Source: Candidula unifasciata (lineage: Eukaryota; Mollusca; Gastropoda; Stylommatophora; Geomitridae). Taken from it: a DNA stretch of 64,000 nucleotides. Below, piece after piece: positions 29,367 through 41,000 of this stretch. The stretch lies in NCBI GenBank assembly GCA_905116865.2, contig CAJHNH020000811.1, forward strand, positions 112,501-176,500, read 5' to 3'. Each line of letters opens with the position of its first letter. The stretch's first letter is position 1. The notes under the pieces were generated by a model. It saw nothing but the letters and a program-made list of their open reading frames with translations. It was not told the DNA's origin and did not search any database. The position numbers and the translations under genes are program-made.

Positions 29367-30439
29367 GTATTTTTCATTGGTACATCATGTTTTGCACAAA
29401 GTAAAATTTAAAAAAAAAAAACACGAGAACTGTAAAAACACATTTTGTTTCTTTAAGAAAAACATGCACTGAATATTCACAGTATAAGATTTATTTTGTT
29501 TTCTCTATTATGAGTTCCTGTATGTTTTGGCTATTTTCATTACTCATTTCAGCTGTTTCATGTTTATGAACACTCTTCTGTAAAGAAAATCTAACAGACG
29601 AAGTAGTTCAGAGATTCAGGACAGAGATTCCGATGTTCATCTTTGGCTTTAGCAGAACAGGCTTCCCTCAGGAAATGACTAGAAATTTTTCAAAATAGAA
29701 AAAAAATGTATGGCACATACTACCCAATTCTTGATTAGTGAATCGGTTATCTACATTTCTCAGAAAAGGGTAAAAACTTCTGAACACCTGTGTAAGCACA
29801 GAGCACAATCAAAAAAGCTTCCTCAGCAACTGGATAACAACCTGACATATGATTCAGAGTTTCTACTGCCCAGATGTGTTACACACATCTTACAGACATG
29901 TTGCAGAAGTGTTACAGTTGTGTTACAGATGTTTTACAAATATTTCTGTGATACATGAACTCACAGATAGGCTGTTGTGTGTATTCTTGTTTGTAATGTC
30001 CCAGCATCTGATTGTGTCACATCCTGATGAAGGCTTTCTGGCCTCAATGTTTATTTGTCCTCCACGACTGCGATGATGTGAAACTGATCATTTCTACCTC
30101 TTGTCTAAACTGATATCTTTTCATGGTAAATAGGGTAACCCTGATTGGACTGTTGCTCAGAGCAAATTATTTCAAAATAATACAAACTTCATGCACAAAA
30201 TATTTATAGCATGTGTGATTACTGTATACACACAATGGGATCCTCACTGGCAATAAGGAATTCATTAATTGTGCTGATTCTTAGTGATCTATAGAAGGAG
30301 AATATTGCACTTATGGAGGTAGTCATGAGCAATGCTGGTGAGATAATTTTACAAACACAAAACATCTATAATGTGTAACCAAAAGAGTAAATGTTCTTTC
30401 CTGATAAGTGCCCAAGCTTCAGGGAGCAATCTGTTTAAA
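29367..30439. other. Unassigned intergenic spacer
   Basis: AT-rich. Several open frames shorter than 85 codons without motifs; no known repeat seen. Confidence 0.5.
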
Positions 30440-30705
30440 GTAACAGTAAAAATGTCCCTTTTCCACACCTATAGGCGGACTGGGAATACACGGCTAGACC
30501 TAGATGTGTATAGACCAATCAGGACTTGGTGGGTGATATGGTCAACATTAAGCCGGCGCCTTTACTTCAAAGGACCGCACCTGGTACCCACTCAAGGTTG
30601 GGTCGACCTGAGAGTCAAGGTCATTTTTTTAAGGAGAAAAAAAGGTCAGGCTCCGTCAGGATGCTAACCCACAACGTTCCGATCCACAGGCGGGCACATA
30701 GCTGC
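30440..30705 (-). mobile_element. SINE family A2 copy
   Basis: TTCCACACCTATAGGCGGAC, GACCAATCAGGACTTGGTGG, GCGCCTTTACTTC, CTGGTACCCACTCAAGGTTG, ending in head remnants (CCCACAACGTTCCGATCCAC). Confidence 0.85.
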
Positions 30706-30760
30706 CAACCCCAGGGTGATCTTATCTGTTTAAAGGGGTTCCATACAATCCTTGCAGCAC

Positions 30761-30946
30761 GCCGTCCTATAGTACAGGATAATATGACCTGGTGTTAGTT
30801 GCCTGAAGGCCCATGCTCCAATGCCGTCCTCTAGTACAAGATAATATGACCTGGTGTTAGTTGCCTGAGGGCCCATGCTCCAATGCCGTCCTATAGTACA
30901 GGATAATATGACCTGGTGTTAGTTGCCTGAGGGCCCATGCTCCAAT
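30761..30946. repeat. 62-bp tandem repeat, three copies
   Basis: Copies start GCCGTCCT at 30761, 30823 and 30885 and differ at only a few positions. Confidence 0.95.
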
Positions 30947-31499
30947 GGTGGACAAAGGGCAAAAGAAGATAGTGTATTCTAGAAATGATAATCTTACAGA
31001 TACATTATTTAACTACATATTTTACCCACAAACAACATTTAATATCATTTACAAATAACTTTAAAGTACAACAACAATGTGAGCAGTAATTCAATCAACA
31101 TAAAAACATTATATGGTTTGCTACAAACTCTACAACAGACAAGGTACTGGTACAGCATGCATTCATGTCAGATCATGTCACAACTGTAGTTACACCATTT
31201 TCATTCTAGAAAAAGAAATTATGTCAGGTTTCTCAAAAATTAGAGACATTGCAACTTATGGCTTAAACTCCATTCTCGTTGCTTTCAAAGAATGGTGCAC
31301 CGGAAAACCTCACCATGTAATATTCCTAAAGAGAACAAACATCGGATGTACTGCAGCCAAACTCCACTGTGGAGTCAATACAAATTCAGTTTAATACAAA
31401 TCTGCGGAGATGGTACAAATTCAGTTTAATACAAATCTCATTATTCATTAAATATGCTTCTAAATAAAGTCCCATAATTTCAGTGCATCTAGTTACTAA
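30947..31499. other. Unassigned spacer
   Basis: Contains a short direct repeat GGTACAAATTCAGTTTAATA near 31376 and 31412. No gene evidence. Confidence 0.45.
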
Positions 31500-31728
31500 A
31501 GGTCGGCTCTGTGGCTAAGTCGATGCGAACACTTCGTAGTGCCGGGATGCCAGGTTCGATCCCAGCTGCGGGTCATGCGTTGGTTTCGACAGTGGTATCA
31601 AGAAAGCCGACCGCCCATAAAGCAATGGCAAACTACTGGACGTAAATTGCCTAGAAAAACCACACAACAGCTGGGGGCTGTTGAGATTGGTTCTGCAACG
31701 TCCTGTAAAGGATACACAACTAACTTCT
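31500..31728 (+). mobile_element. SINE family C copy, full length
   Basis: GGTCGGCTCTGTGGCTAAGT, B-box GGTTCGATCCCAGC, TTTCGACAGTGGTATCAAGA, TGCAACGTCCTGTAAAGGAT, AACTAACT end. Confidence 0.9.
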
Positions 31729-32394
31729 AGTTATTAAATTCTCACCCTTGTTTACTCAATTAATAAAACAACTAGTAACCATTACATCTGGTTGTTTAAG
31801 CAACAAATTCTGTTTCCTCAGTCAAGGGCAATCTTCTGCTCTTCCCCAATTATGGTTCATGTCTTCCATCTTTAGCTCCAAGATGCCCCACAAGAGCTTC
31901 GTAACAATCAAAGTCACAGAAAACTTGCATTCAATTTAGCCCCCACCTGTGCATTTCTCTGCAGTCCACTGCATGAAAGGTCGGATGATTTGTGTGTGTG
32001 TGTTTTATCCTTAAAAGCAATGCATCAATTGTGTGTTTACCGGGCATCTTTGGAAAAGTTATCAAAGCTACCAAGAATCAGTTAATCAGATACTGCAGTA
32101 CCAATTTCACGGCAAACAGGTCATCCCGAGCCACTAAAAACCACACAGAATGTCCATCACTGTCCCTTGAATTACAACAGACAGTGAAGTTCATATCAGA
32201 GACAGAATTGCAGACATAGATAACCTATTTCAAGAGAACGAAAGAAGAAGGAGAACTGCTCCTTCTAAGAAAACTGTCAACTGACTGTAGTCCTGGCAAA
32301 GTCAATACCATGCACATGCAATGATGCATAAGAATGCTGCAATAACAACAGAGGAGCTGGGCTTTCTTTTTACTGCATTCTGCAAAAGCCAGTA
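31729..32394. other. Unassigned spacer
   Basis: No gene or recognised repeat; short open frames only. Confidence 0.45.
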
Positions 32395-32640
32395 AAGTTA
32401 AGGACCCTTTTTAAATGCCTTCAGGTATGTTGAGCACATAGAGCTGACCTTAGATTTTATAGACAAACTGGCCCTGGTTGGGTGATGTGGTCAGTTGCCT
32501 TCACTTCCCTGGACTTTACCTGGTACCCAGGAAAGGCTGGGTTGACATGAGAGGCAAAGTTATTTGAAGAAAAAAAAAAGTGCAGTTCAATTTGGACTCA
32601 AACCCACAACCTTCGGATCTGCAGGTGGCTCCCTGCAAAA
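32395..32640 (-). mobile_element. SINE family A2 copy, diverged
   Basis: GTTAAGGACCCTTTTTAAAT, TTTACCTGGTACCCAGGAAA, GGCTGGGTTGACATGAGAGG and head remnants CCCACAACCTTCGGATCTGC. Confidence 0.75.
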
Positions 32641-32964
32641 GCCAAACAACTGTGAAAAAGTCTGGAAGAGAAACTAAATAAGACAAGAAGAATATGGACT
32701 GATCTGCACAAGATGATCAAGAAAGAGAAGTCGGAGAAATAACTTATGACCAGTAAAGGTGTTGGTTCAGAAAGTCTGAAGCATTTTTGTAGCCAAAAGA
32801 AAAAGGAATAAACAGTCTATACATGCACATTGGCTCATAAACTGTATTATGAAGGTGGACATATGATTATGGAGACATCTTGGGCATGAAAAAATGGGAG
32901 GTAGGGACAAATTGGGGTGAGAGGCTTTATCCTGGGAGGGAGCAAAAATAATAAAAAATAAATA

Positions 32965-33185
32965 AAGAGTTAATTGCGTGTAGAACCAACCCCAGCATTT
33001 TTTGGCTGTTTGTGATGTCACTAGGCAACTTTACATTCAGTAGTTTGCCACTGCTACCTAAAGGTTTGGCTCTTGATACCACTGTTGAAACCAAATCAAG
33101 CCAGTATGCCACCAAACTGCCCAAAGCTGTGATCGAACCTGGCACCTTGAAGTTACAGAGCGCATTCACAACCCATAAGTAACAG
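32965..33185 (-). mobile_element. SINE family C copy
   Basis: GTAGAACCAACCCCAGC, GTAGTTTGCCACTGC, GATACCACTGTTGAAACCAA, GTGATCGAACCTGGCACCTT. Confidence 0.75.
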
Positions 33186-33479
33186 ATAAGAGAAGCAACA
33201 TTCTACAAAAGGTCTGCTACATGATGATGATGATTTGATATTTATCAGATGACTAGATAGCTACAGATAAACAAATCATTATAAATTATTTTAAATAAAT
33301 TAATTATCAGCAGTGTTAATGTTAAAAAAAAATATAAGCTGTCACTACTTTCTGTAGTTTGTTTTCTTTGGCCAGTGAGTTCATTCTGTGAAATAGTGTC
33401 TGTGACACTATTTGTCATGATATTAAAAACACAAAACTGTGACACACCATGCCTGGACTAGTCAATTTATTAATATATA

Positions 33480-33740
33480 CAATATTTTGGTCATATCAAG
33501 CGCCACAACGGATTTGAAAAAATAACAGCACATGGCATGGTACTAGGAAGGAGGGGCAGGGGCCGACCGACATGAAGATGAGCACAGGATATAAGTGACA
33601 CCTTGATATAAGTGACACCTTGAGTATGAAAGTACATGAGGCTCTCCCGCTGGCAAGAGACCGAGTTTCTTTCAGGCAGACTGTGGTGAGAGTGAGGTTC
33701 TGCAAAGGACCTGCTACATCATGTTGATGATGATGACTAT
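33480..33740 (+). mobile_element. LINE-G 3' end with GAT tail
   Basis: Broken frame: GHIKRHNGFEKI, GRRGRGRP, then QDISDTL and an end at TGTTGATGATGATGACT. A 20-base stretch (TATAAGTGACACCTTG) is duplicated at 33590 and 33606. Confidence 0.65.
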
Positions 33741-33960
33741 ATTTTGATTGCTCACTCCCATAAAATTACAGCCACACTATGCTCTGATTGGTCAATGTAT
33801 TCACCATTTCAATCTATTAAATACTATGCTGTGATTGGTTAACATTACCACTCATACTATGTATTGATTGGCCCTCACTGTGAACCTACATAACTTTGCG
33901 ACAAACTATGTTTTCTCCGCTCAATACATATCATCCCACAAGCTGTTATATATGTTTTGT
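33741..33960. repeat. Degenerate repeat with inverted CCAAT-like boxes
   Basis: ACTATGCTCTGATTGGTCAA, ACTATGCTGTGATTGGTTAA and ACTATGTATTGATTGGCC are spaced about 50-60 bp apart. Confidence 0.55.
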
Positions 33961-34227
33961 ATTGTCAATCATATAAAGTCACCCGAAGGTGGCTCCACCT
34001 CGAGGTAGTGGGGGAGCTTGTGTTTCTCAGTGGCACGAGAGCTATGGCGGCGGCAGCGTAGCCAACAGCAGGGCCTCTCAAGCCTAAAAAGGTCATAGGG
34101 TACAGAATACAAATAGAGACATCCTGGTCCTTCAGTTTGGGGGTTGAAGCGTGGGGCCGACACCCCAACTTTTGTAAAACTCGATTTCACCATGAACAGA
34201 TAACTTAGTCTTGATTGTGGATGGATT
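33961..34227. other. Unassigned, relatively GC-rich spacer
   Basis: Includes GTGGCTCCACCTCGAGGTAG and GGCGGCGGCAGCG. It stands out from the AT-rich surroundings; no gene recognised. Confidence 0.4.
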
Positions 34228-34390
34228 TAAAGGGACAACAAAACTGCAACGTTTAAGGATCCAGACAGAACTACAAACACTTGGTGTCACCAACTGGAAA
34301 AAGAAGATGAATCAGAGAGAGGAATGCAGGTGGGTGATATCTGCACTAATAAACATCAAAGGCTCAGAATGCTGAATAAGAAGAATCACA
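34228..34390 (+). mobile_element. LINE-K 3' end
   Basis: ACTACAAACACTTGGTGTCA, CCAACTGGAAAAAGAAGATG, GAGAGAGGAATGCAGGTGGG, ATATCTGCACTAATAAACAT; collinear with the insertion at 17738. Confidence 0.8.
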
Positions 34391-34804
34391 TAAACTGCCT
34401 TTTTTCGATGTTTAAATGGAAACGTATTTACACACCTAACATTATACATAAGAAATCTGTGTGGTTCTTGAGAAAAGAGCATTTCCAGTTAATCCAAGTT
34501 TCTGATTATAATTTATTTCTGCACTTAATCTATGGAGATTTCATTACCAACTACATAAGAAATCTGAATACATTTAAATCAACCATGATGATAAAATGAA
34601 CAAAAAACAAAACCAAAAAAAGTAATTAATGCTTTAAAAAAAACTTAAGTAATGCTTAAATACAATTAAAGGCAGTAATGCTTAAATAAAGTTACAGATC
34701 AAAATTAATAAATACTGAAATTAAAAGTGATATTGCTCTGAATGCTGTATAGTTTTCATAATTCTGGAAAATGTTTCAGTTAAAATTTATATTTCAAACA
34801 AAGT
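34391..34804. other. AT-rich 3' flank of the four-span membrane gene
   Basis: No exon or known repeat. Confidence 0.5.
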
Positions 34805-34816
34805 TTTATTTTTATT
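34805..34816 (-). terminator. Two overlapping-range poly(A) signals for the four-span gene
   Basis: TTTATT at 34805-34810 and 34811-34816 read AATAAA on the minus strand, about 100 bases after the stop codon. Confidence 0.55.
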
Positions 34817-34917
34817 ACGTTGATGTATCAACATTCACTTTCTTACAGTTTGTAACAAAACAAGAAAGTAACAATCAGGAGAACAGAAAAAAAAAATTTA
34901 AAAATTTCAACTAAATA

Positions 34918-35052
34918 TTATGTAGGTATGTCATCGGGAAGGTCAGCCATGTTTCTGGAATCGCTCATCATGTAGTCCGATTTTCGTCTGTAGTAGCAGA
35001 AAGCAAAAGCAGCGCTAACTGCAAACAGTACAGCCAAAGCCAGGCTGAAAAC
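34918..35052 (-). CDS. Four-span gene, exon 4 (last)
   Basis: 44 codons and TAA. Encodes most of the fourth span (VFSLALAVLFAVSAAFAF) and the cytoplasmic tail. Confidence 0.85.
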   Translation of the reverse strand, partial: VFSLALAVLFAVSAAFAFCYYRRKSDYMMSDSRNMADLPDDIPT

Positions 35053-38000
35053 CTGAAATCAAACAAAGATGGTTTCATGTTAAATGGAATTTCACTAAAA
35101 CTGTTTTCCTACTCCTTTCAGTAAATCTAGAACAGAGGCTCTCAACCTTCCTAATCCCCCGATCCTTATTACAGTTCCCTCATGTTGTGGCGACCGCCAA
35201 ACAATTATTTTCCTTCGTAACTTCGATGAATATGTGTTTTCCGATGGTCTTAGGCGACCCCTGTGAACTGGTCATTCGACCCAAAGAAAGGATCACGACT
35301 GGCAGGTTGAAAACCGCTGTTCTAGAACATGAATAATAAAGTTAAGCTGAGTTAGGGGATGACATCAGAACACTGTACCCCCTCCCCCATTCCGGGGCCC
35401 CACTGTGGGGGTGGGGGGGGCAAGAATAGACCCACTGCCTCCAAAACAAGTATGTCGTAAGAGTCGACTAACTGGGGGCTTCCTTTGAAGCTGAAGAAGT
35501 GCATCTGCCCGAGCGGCAAGGAACAACCAAGTGCACATAAATGAGCAAAAAGTGAAGAGCTTACAGCCAGTGAACAAAGAAGAAGAAGAAGAATATTGGA
35601 CATTTCAATATGCGTTCCATCTTCATTTTCAGCAGCCAGCAAAAAGTTCAATGCTAATAGTAGCAATAATGAGGACCCAAAAAATACAGTCCATAATGAA
35701 TTGTCTGGCATATTTAACTACAGCTCATCAGTTTCTTTACTGCAGAACTTATATCAATATAATAAAGCATAAAACATGAATCCTTTCAAATGAAATACAT
35801 AAATCACAGTCTGTTGTTACAGGGTACATCTCACTAATGGATGACTCAACTGAACCACATGATCTTTTTTGTTTTCACATTAAAAGCAGAACAAAGACTA
35901 CAGACCACAGAGTGATAGCATAATAAACAAAAATTGTTAGGCTTTATCCCCGTATGGGTTCCGGTGCCCAATTGTGGGGAAAACAAGCGTAGACCAACTG
36001 CCAGCTCAAAAGCATGTCGTCGGAAGTCGACTAATTGGGAGCTTCCTTCAAAGCTCTCCTGCCGAGAGCGCTGCGCAAAGCATGAACTCCATAGCTCCGG
36101 CGATGATCCACAGGGATTTTCATAAAAACTGCACTCGTACCCTGAAGGGTGCAGCCGTAAAACGAATCCACGACTTCCCGAGCAAACGGCTGGACCACTT
36201 CGCCACGGAGAACCCTTCTACACAGGGAGAATAGCCATACTTACCAGTGTGGCTTGAAAAGCTGCAAATCCCAGACCAGCTTCTCTCACAGCCAGGGATT
36301 TCCCCAGGCTTGACAATGAATGGGCCAGGATCACTGCGGCTATGAACAACAACAAACTCAAAGAGCTGCTGATAACAAGATCCTGAAAGCAAACAAATCA
36401 ATTTTCTAGAAATGTCAGCATTTTTTTAAAAACGTATAAGTTCCCTAAAATAAAAATAAAAATTTTATTAACATTTTTTTTTCATTTCACTATTCACAAT
36501 ACTGGTAAATTAGCAGGATCTGAATATTATTTAAATTATTGAATTTCAGTCGGATGATAATCAGGAAATAGGGTTAAGTTTCTCAAGGAAACACATTTTT
36601 TTTCTGTTGTAAAGTTCTCATTCTTTTGGACAGTGAAAACGTAATCGGGTTGAGTCAAGAACTGACATCACAGCAGAAATTTCCAAACGTTCCGTCTTCA
36701 GCCAGTGCTGGGTTGCAATTCCAAATGTCCCTGTGTGGGTTCTGGGACCCCTTGTGGAGAAAACGAGAACAGACCCACGACCTCCCCAAAAAGCATATTG
36801 TAGGAGTTGACTAACTGAGAGCTTTCTTCTCAGTTGGAGTCATCTGCCCAAGTGGCAAGGAACAAATAAACTGCACACAAATAAGCCAGTAAAATGGACG
36901 TACGTACAAAATTCAGGCCCTGGCAGCCAGAGTTTAAATAGACGAACAAATAGGACATTCCTCCGGAGCTTACAGCCGGTGAACAACGAAGAAGAAGAAT
37001 TTCATTTGGACCAGTAGCAGTGTGATTGTCTGTCCATCTTGCCTTTCCTCCGAGTGTTGATCGCCACCCAGATCCCCTAGTTGCTTCCCAATGCACCAAT
37101 CTATTCAGAGCATTGTGATTTCTGTGTGCTTCTATACAGTTCACTTGCTCCCAAAGGGCCTTGAACACATCTAACTTATTATGTAACAATATACTACAAA
37201 GTGATGTTTACCCTTTTGTTCCAGAGAATCTTCTGAAGCATCATAACAGATCACTATTATTTGGTAAAGAAAAATGACTCCCAAAAAAATAAGTATCTTC
37301 ACGCAAAACAAAGTTTATATAACACTTAATTTGCCTGTAATTTTGCAGCTATGTTCCTAAATTCAAGAAGAATAGCACTAGAACTAACTGACACAGAAGA
37401 AAATCATCTTCTCACTAATGTTTATTCTATTTGTGCCAGCTGACTGTGCTATCGTTGTACGCTTCAGGTGAGGTACACATTTGACATATCCCTCATCAAA
37501 GTTTGACTCTATAAATGACTGAAACACATCTAATTCGCAACGTTATCTATCTAACTTGGGATAAATCTTTAAAAAAAAAAAATGTACTTTATTTAAATTT
37601 TAGGCTTCTAAGGCCATAAATCATGTTGGCATGAACGTAGAATAGTGCTTGGCGGCCATATTCTTTTCAAACAAACACTCAGTAACTAGCGAATCTCGCA
37701 AATATACTGTATTTTTGGCTTTCAACCCACGTTTCTAAATGAGCACGCCTGATATCAGACACAAAGAACTCAGAAGGAAGTTGAAATTGAGCGGTCCGCG
37801 ATATAAAACAGGTCAGTGGTAGATTAAAAACCTTCACTTGTCATGTGTCGACTGGGCCGCTAGGTTGAAACAAATTAGCACGTGATGTGTTTCCTGGGAC
37901 TCAAAGAGTTAAAATTAATAATTAAATTTATAAAAAAAAATATGCCTCAATGTGAATTCAAACCGAAGACATTTAGGCCAAAACTGGGTTGCTTTTTTCC

Positions 38001-41000
38001 CTAAGGAATTCTAAGGATTCTTCTGTAAAATCACATCCTCAAAGCCTTAAAAAACTTTTTGGCTTGTTCATTAACTATCCAGGTTTCAAAGCCCAAACGG
38101 CTGTACCGAATAGTGATTTTCCCTATTCGGTCGAATACGAATAAAGGGACCAACTATTCGGCCTAATACGAATAGTGTATAGTGTATAAAATATAACTTA
38201 AAACAAACACACACACATTCATAATGTCAAATGTAAGTTGAACTTTTGCTTCACATAAAGTAGCACAGAATAGTCATCTTCTTCTTTAGCATTCTGAGGT
38301 TTACTGCTGCAGATATCACTCGTCTCCATTCATCTTTCTGGCTGGCCTTCTCTTCACAATTTGTGACACCAGTTGTTTGCAGGTTTGGCTGGACATCATC
38401 TCTCGAACTTCTTTTTTTTTGTGTGTCTGCCTCGTGGTATACGACCATTCCCTTGTGTATCCAGTTTTTACTTCTCTGTCATCCTTTCAATATGCCCCAA
38501 CCACTTTAGTCTGTTAGCTCTTATGATGCCAGTGGTGATTTAAATAGATTATGTGTTACATTGTTGCTTCTCACTCTCCAGTCCCCGCTGTTAGCATCTT
38601 TGATGGGTCCAAAAATTTGTCATAAGACTGTTTTCAAAAACCTGTTATAAGGCCTCATCTCTTTTATTTCTGCTTCAAGTTTCACAGCCATATAAAACAA
38701 CTGGTCTTATCAACGTTTTATATATTGTGATCTTGGTGTTGCGAGACAGACACTTTGACTTTAGCAGATGTTGAAGGGCATAGTATACCTTTTTTCTAGA
38801 TTGTATTTCCTCTCTCAGCCCGTTGGAGCAGCTGAAGTTTGCACCCAAGTACTTATATGATTCCGTTCGTTTGATTTTCATATTATCGACTTGGATGTGG
38901 CCGGAGTTTATATTCTTTCCATGTCTAGTTAGTATTCGTACAGAATAGTAAACACTTAAAAACATTTTATGTTTTGCATCCTCCAGTCAGTCTCTGGTAA
39001 CTAATAACTAGGAATAAAAGAATCCTAAGTATTATAACAAGTAACTAAACTTGGAAATTGTCACTGACAGTTTAGTTAAGGCATGAAAGCTGCATTAGCT
39101 TTCAACAAAACCAATAGTTCCATTTTGTTAGTATTAAGGCCGTGTATGCAGAAGATGGTGTAAGGTAACTACTATTTGTATTCGGCCCGACCGCAACTAT
39201 TCGGCCGAATACCGAATAGTCAATAGATCTACTATTCTGCCCCGAAGTGAATATTCGGTACAGCCCTAGTAGTAACAGCTGGATACTCTCTATCCTAAAA
39301 TGTTTCAACAGGTATTCATTTGGCAAAGTAAAGGTGGCCAGAAAACTTGTGTGATTTTCAGTTACAGAATTATGGGCCTGACACTCATCATTATGAGCTT
39401 TTAGAGAGTGAAGGTATTCAACTCTCCTCACATGTTCGTCCATGGTGTCCTGAATCAGTTCTGTTGATACTAAACCTTAATACCACTTTTTAAAAAAAGT
39501 AAAGCGCCCACCTTTTTCCACGTGTATTGGGTATATAGGGTTAGACCTATATTTTATAGACCAAACTACACTTGTTGGGTGATGTGGTCAGCATCATGCT
39601 GGCCACCTTTACTTCCCATGACTGTACCTGGTATGCACTCAAGGCTGGGTCGACCTGGAGGCCAAGATCATTTTTGAAAAAAATCTGGCCCTCATCAGGA
39701 ACAGAACCCACAACCTTTCTATCCGCAGCCGAGGGTCTAACCGCTAGACTATAGCGGCTCTTCTACTACCCCTTTGGACTATCCAATAATCATTTCTTTT
39801 GGTCTGCCCCTTTTACCGCTAATCTTTCCTATTATCATATGTTCTCCAATGCCTCTCTTCTCATCACATAGAAAGAAAGAACAAGTTTTTTTTTTTCACT
39901 TGCATATATTTCCATTTACAATATTTGTGTAGATTATTTTTATTTTAATAGCCACACTGAGTTAAAAACTGACATTACAGCACTCAACATTCCATAAACA
40001 CTCCATCCACATCTTCAGCAGCCAATGAAGAGTTTCAAATCTAATTGTAAAAGCAGCAGTCTGATTGTATGTCTCTCCTCCTCCCCCCTTCCTCTTCCCG
40101 AGTACTGAATGTAGCCAAATTCCCTGGTCCTTTTACAAGCATATAATGTTCTACTTACATTAATTTTTTTTCCCAGCTAATCAATGTTTGTTCCCCGGTT
40201 TATACAGAATGGGCTCTACATTATCCATATTTTACTTTTGCATCCTAATTTCAATCACAAGTGAAAATAATTAAAGCTAACAAAAATTTAAAAAATTAAA
40301 AAATAATGTGTCAAAATATTACATTATCCGACTGTTTACAATTATACTGACCAAACATGGAGGAAAAAGCCTTGGACTGCGAACGACAGAGTATGTTATG
40401 ACACACAGAAGAAACAGCAGGGAGACCATTGCAATCATCAAGAAGAAAACAATATTGCCCGCCTCATCGTAATCTCCCTTGTTAAGATCAACATAGCGAA
40501 TCCCCTTGCTCTCCCATCCAAATGACAGTGAAACAATCAGAACAGCTAGCAACTGAAACAAAGAACAATAATTTAACATTCACTTAGTGCAAATGTATGA
40601 GAATGGAGAAGGAAAAACAGTGTAAAATATACATGTCAAGGTTTCTTTTTTTTTTCCCATCCCCATTACATAAAGCAGTGGGCTCCAAACATTCTGGTCA
40701 AGAACAGGAAAGCAGTGGAATTCAGCCATTTTAGCCAGTAAAGCAGTGGTCTTCAAACACTTTAGTCAAGCCCAGTAGAGCAGTGGGCTTCAGACATTTT
40801 AGTCAACCCCAGGAAAGCAGTGGGCTTCAGCCATTTTAGTCAAGCCCAGTAAAGCAGTGGTCTTCAAACACTTTAGTCAAGCCCAGTAGAGCAGTGGGCT
40901 TCAGACATTTTAGTCAACCCCAGGAAAGCAGTGGGCTTCAGACATTTTAGTCAACCCCAGGAAAGCAGTGGTCTTCAACCACTTTAGTCAACCCCAGTAA

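Noticed and set aside
34228..34390. Candidate exon after the four-span gene
   Set aside because: Matches the LINE-K end inserted at 17738.
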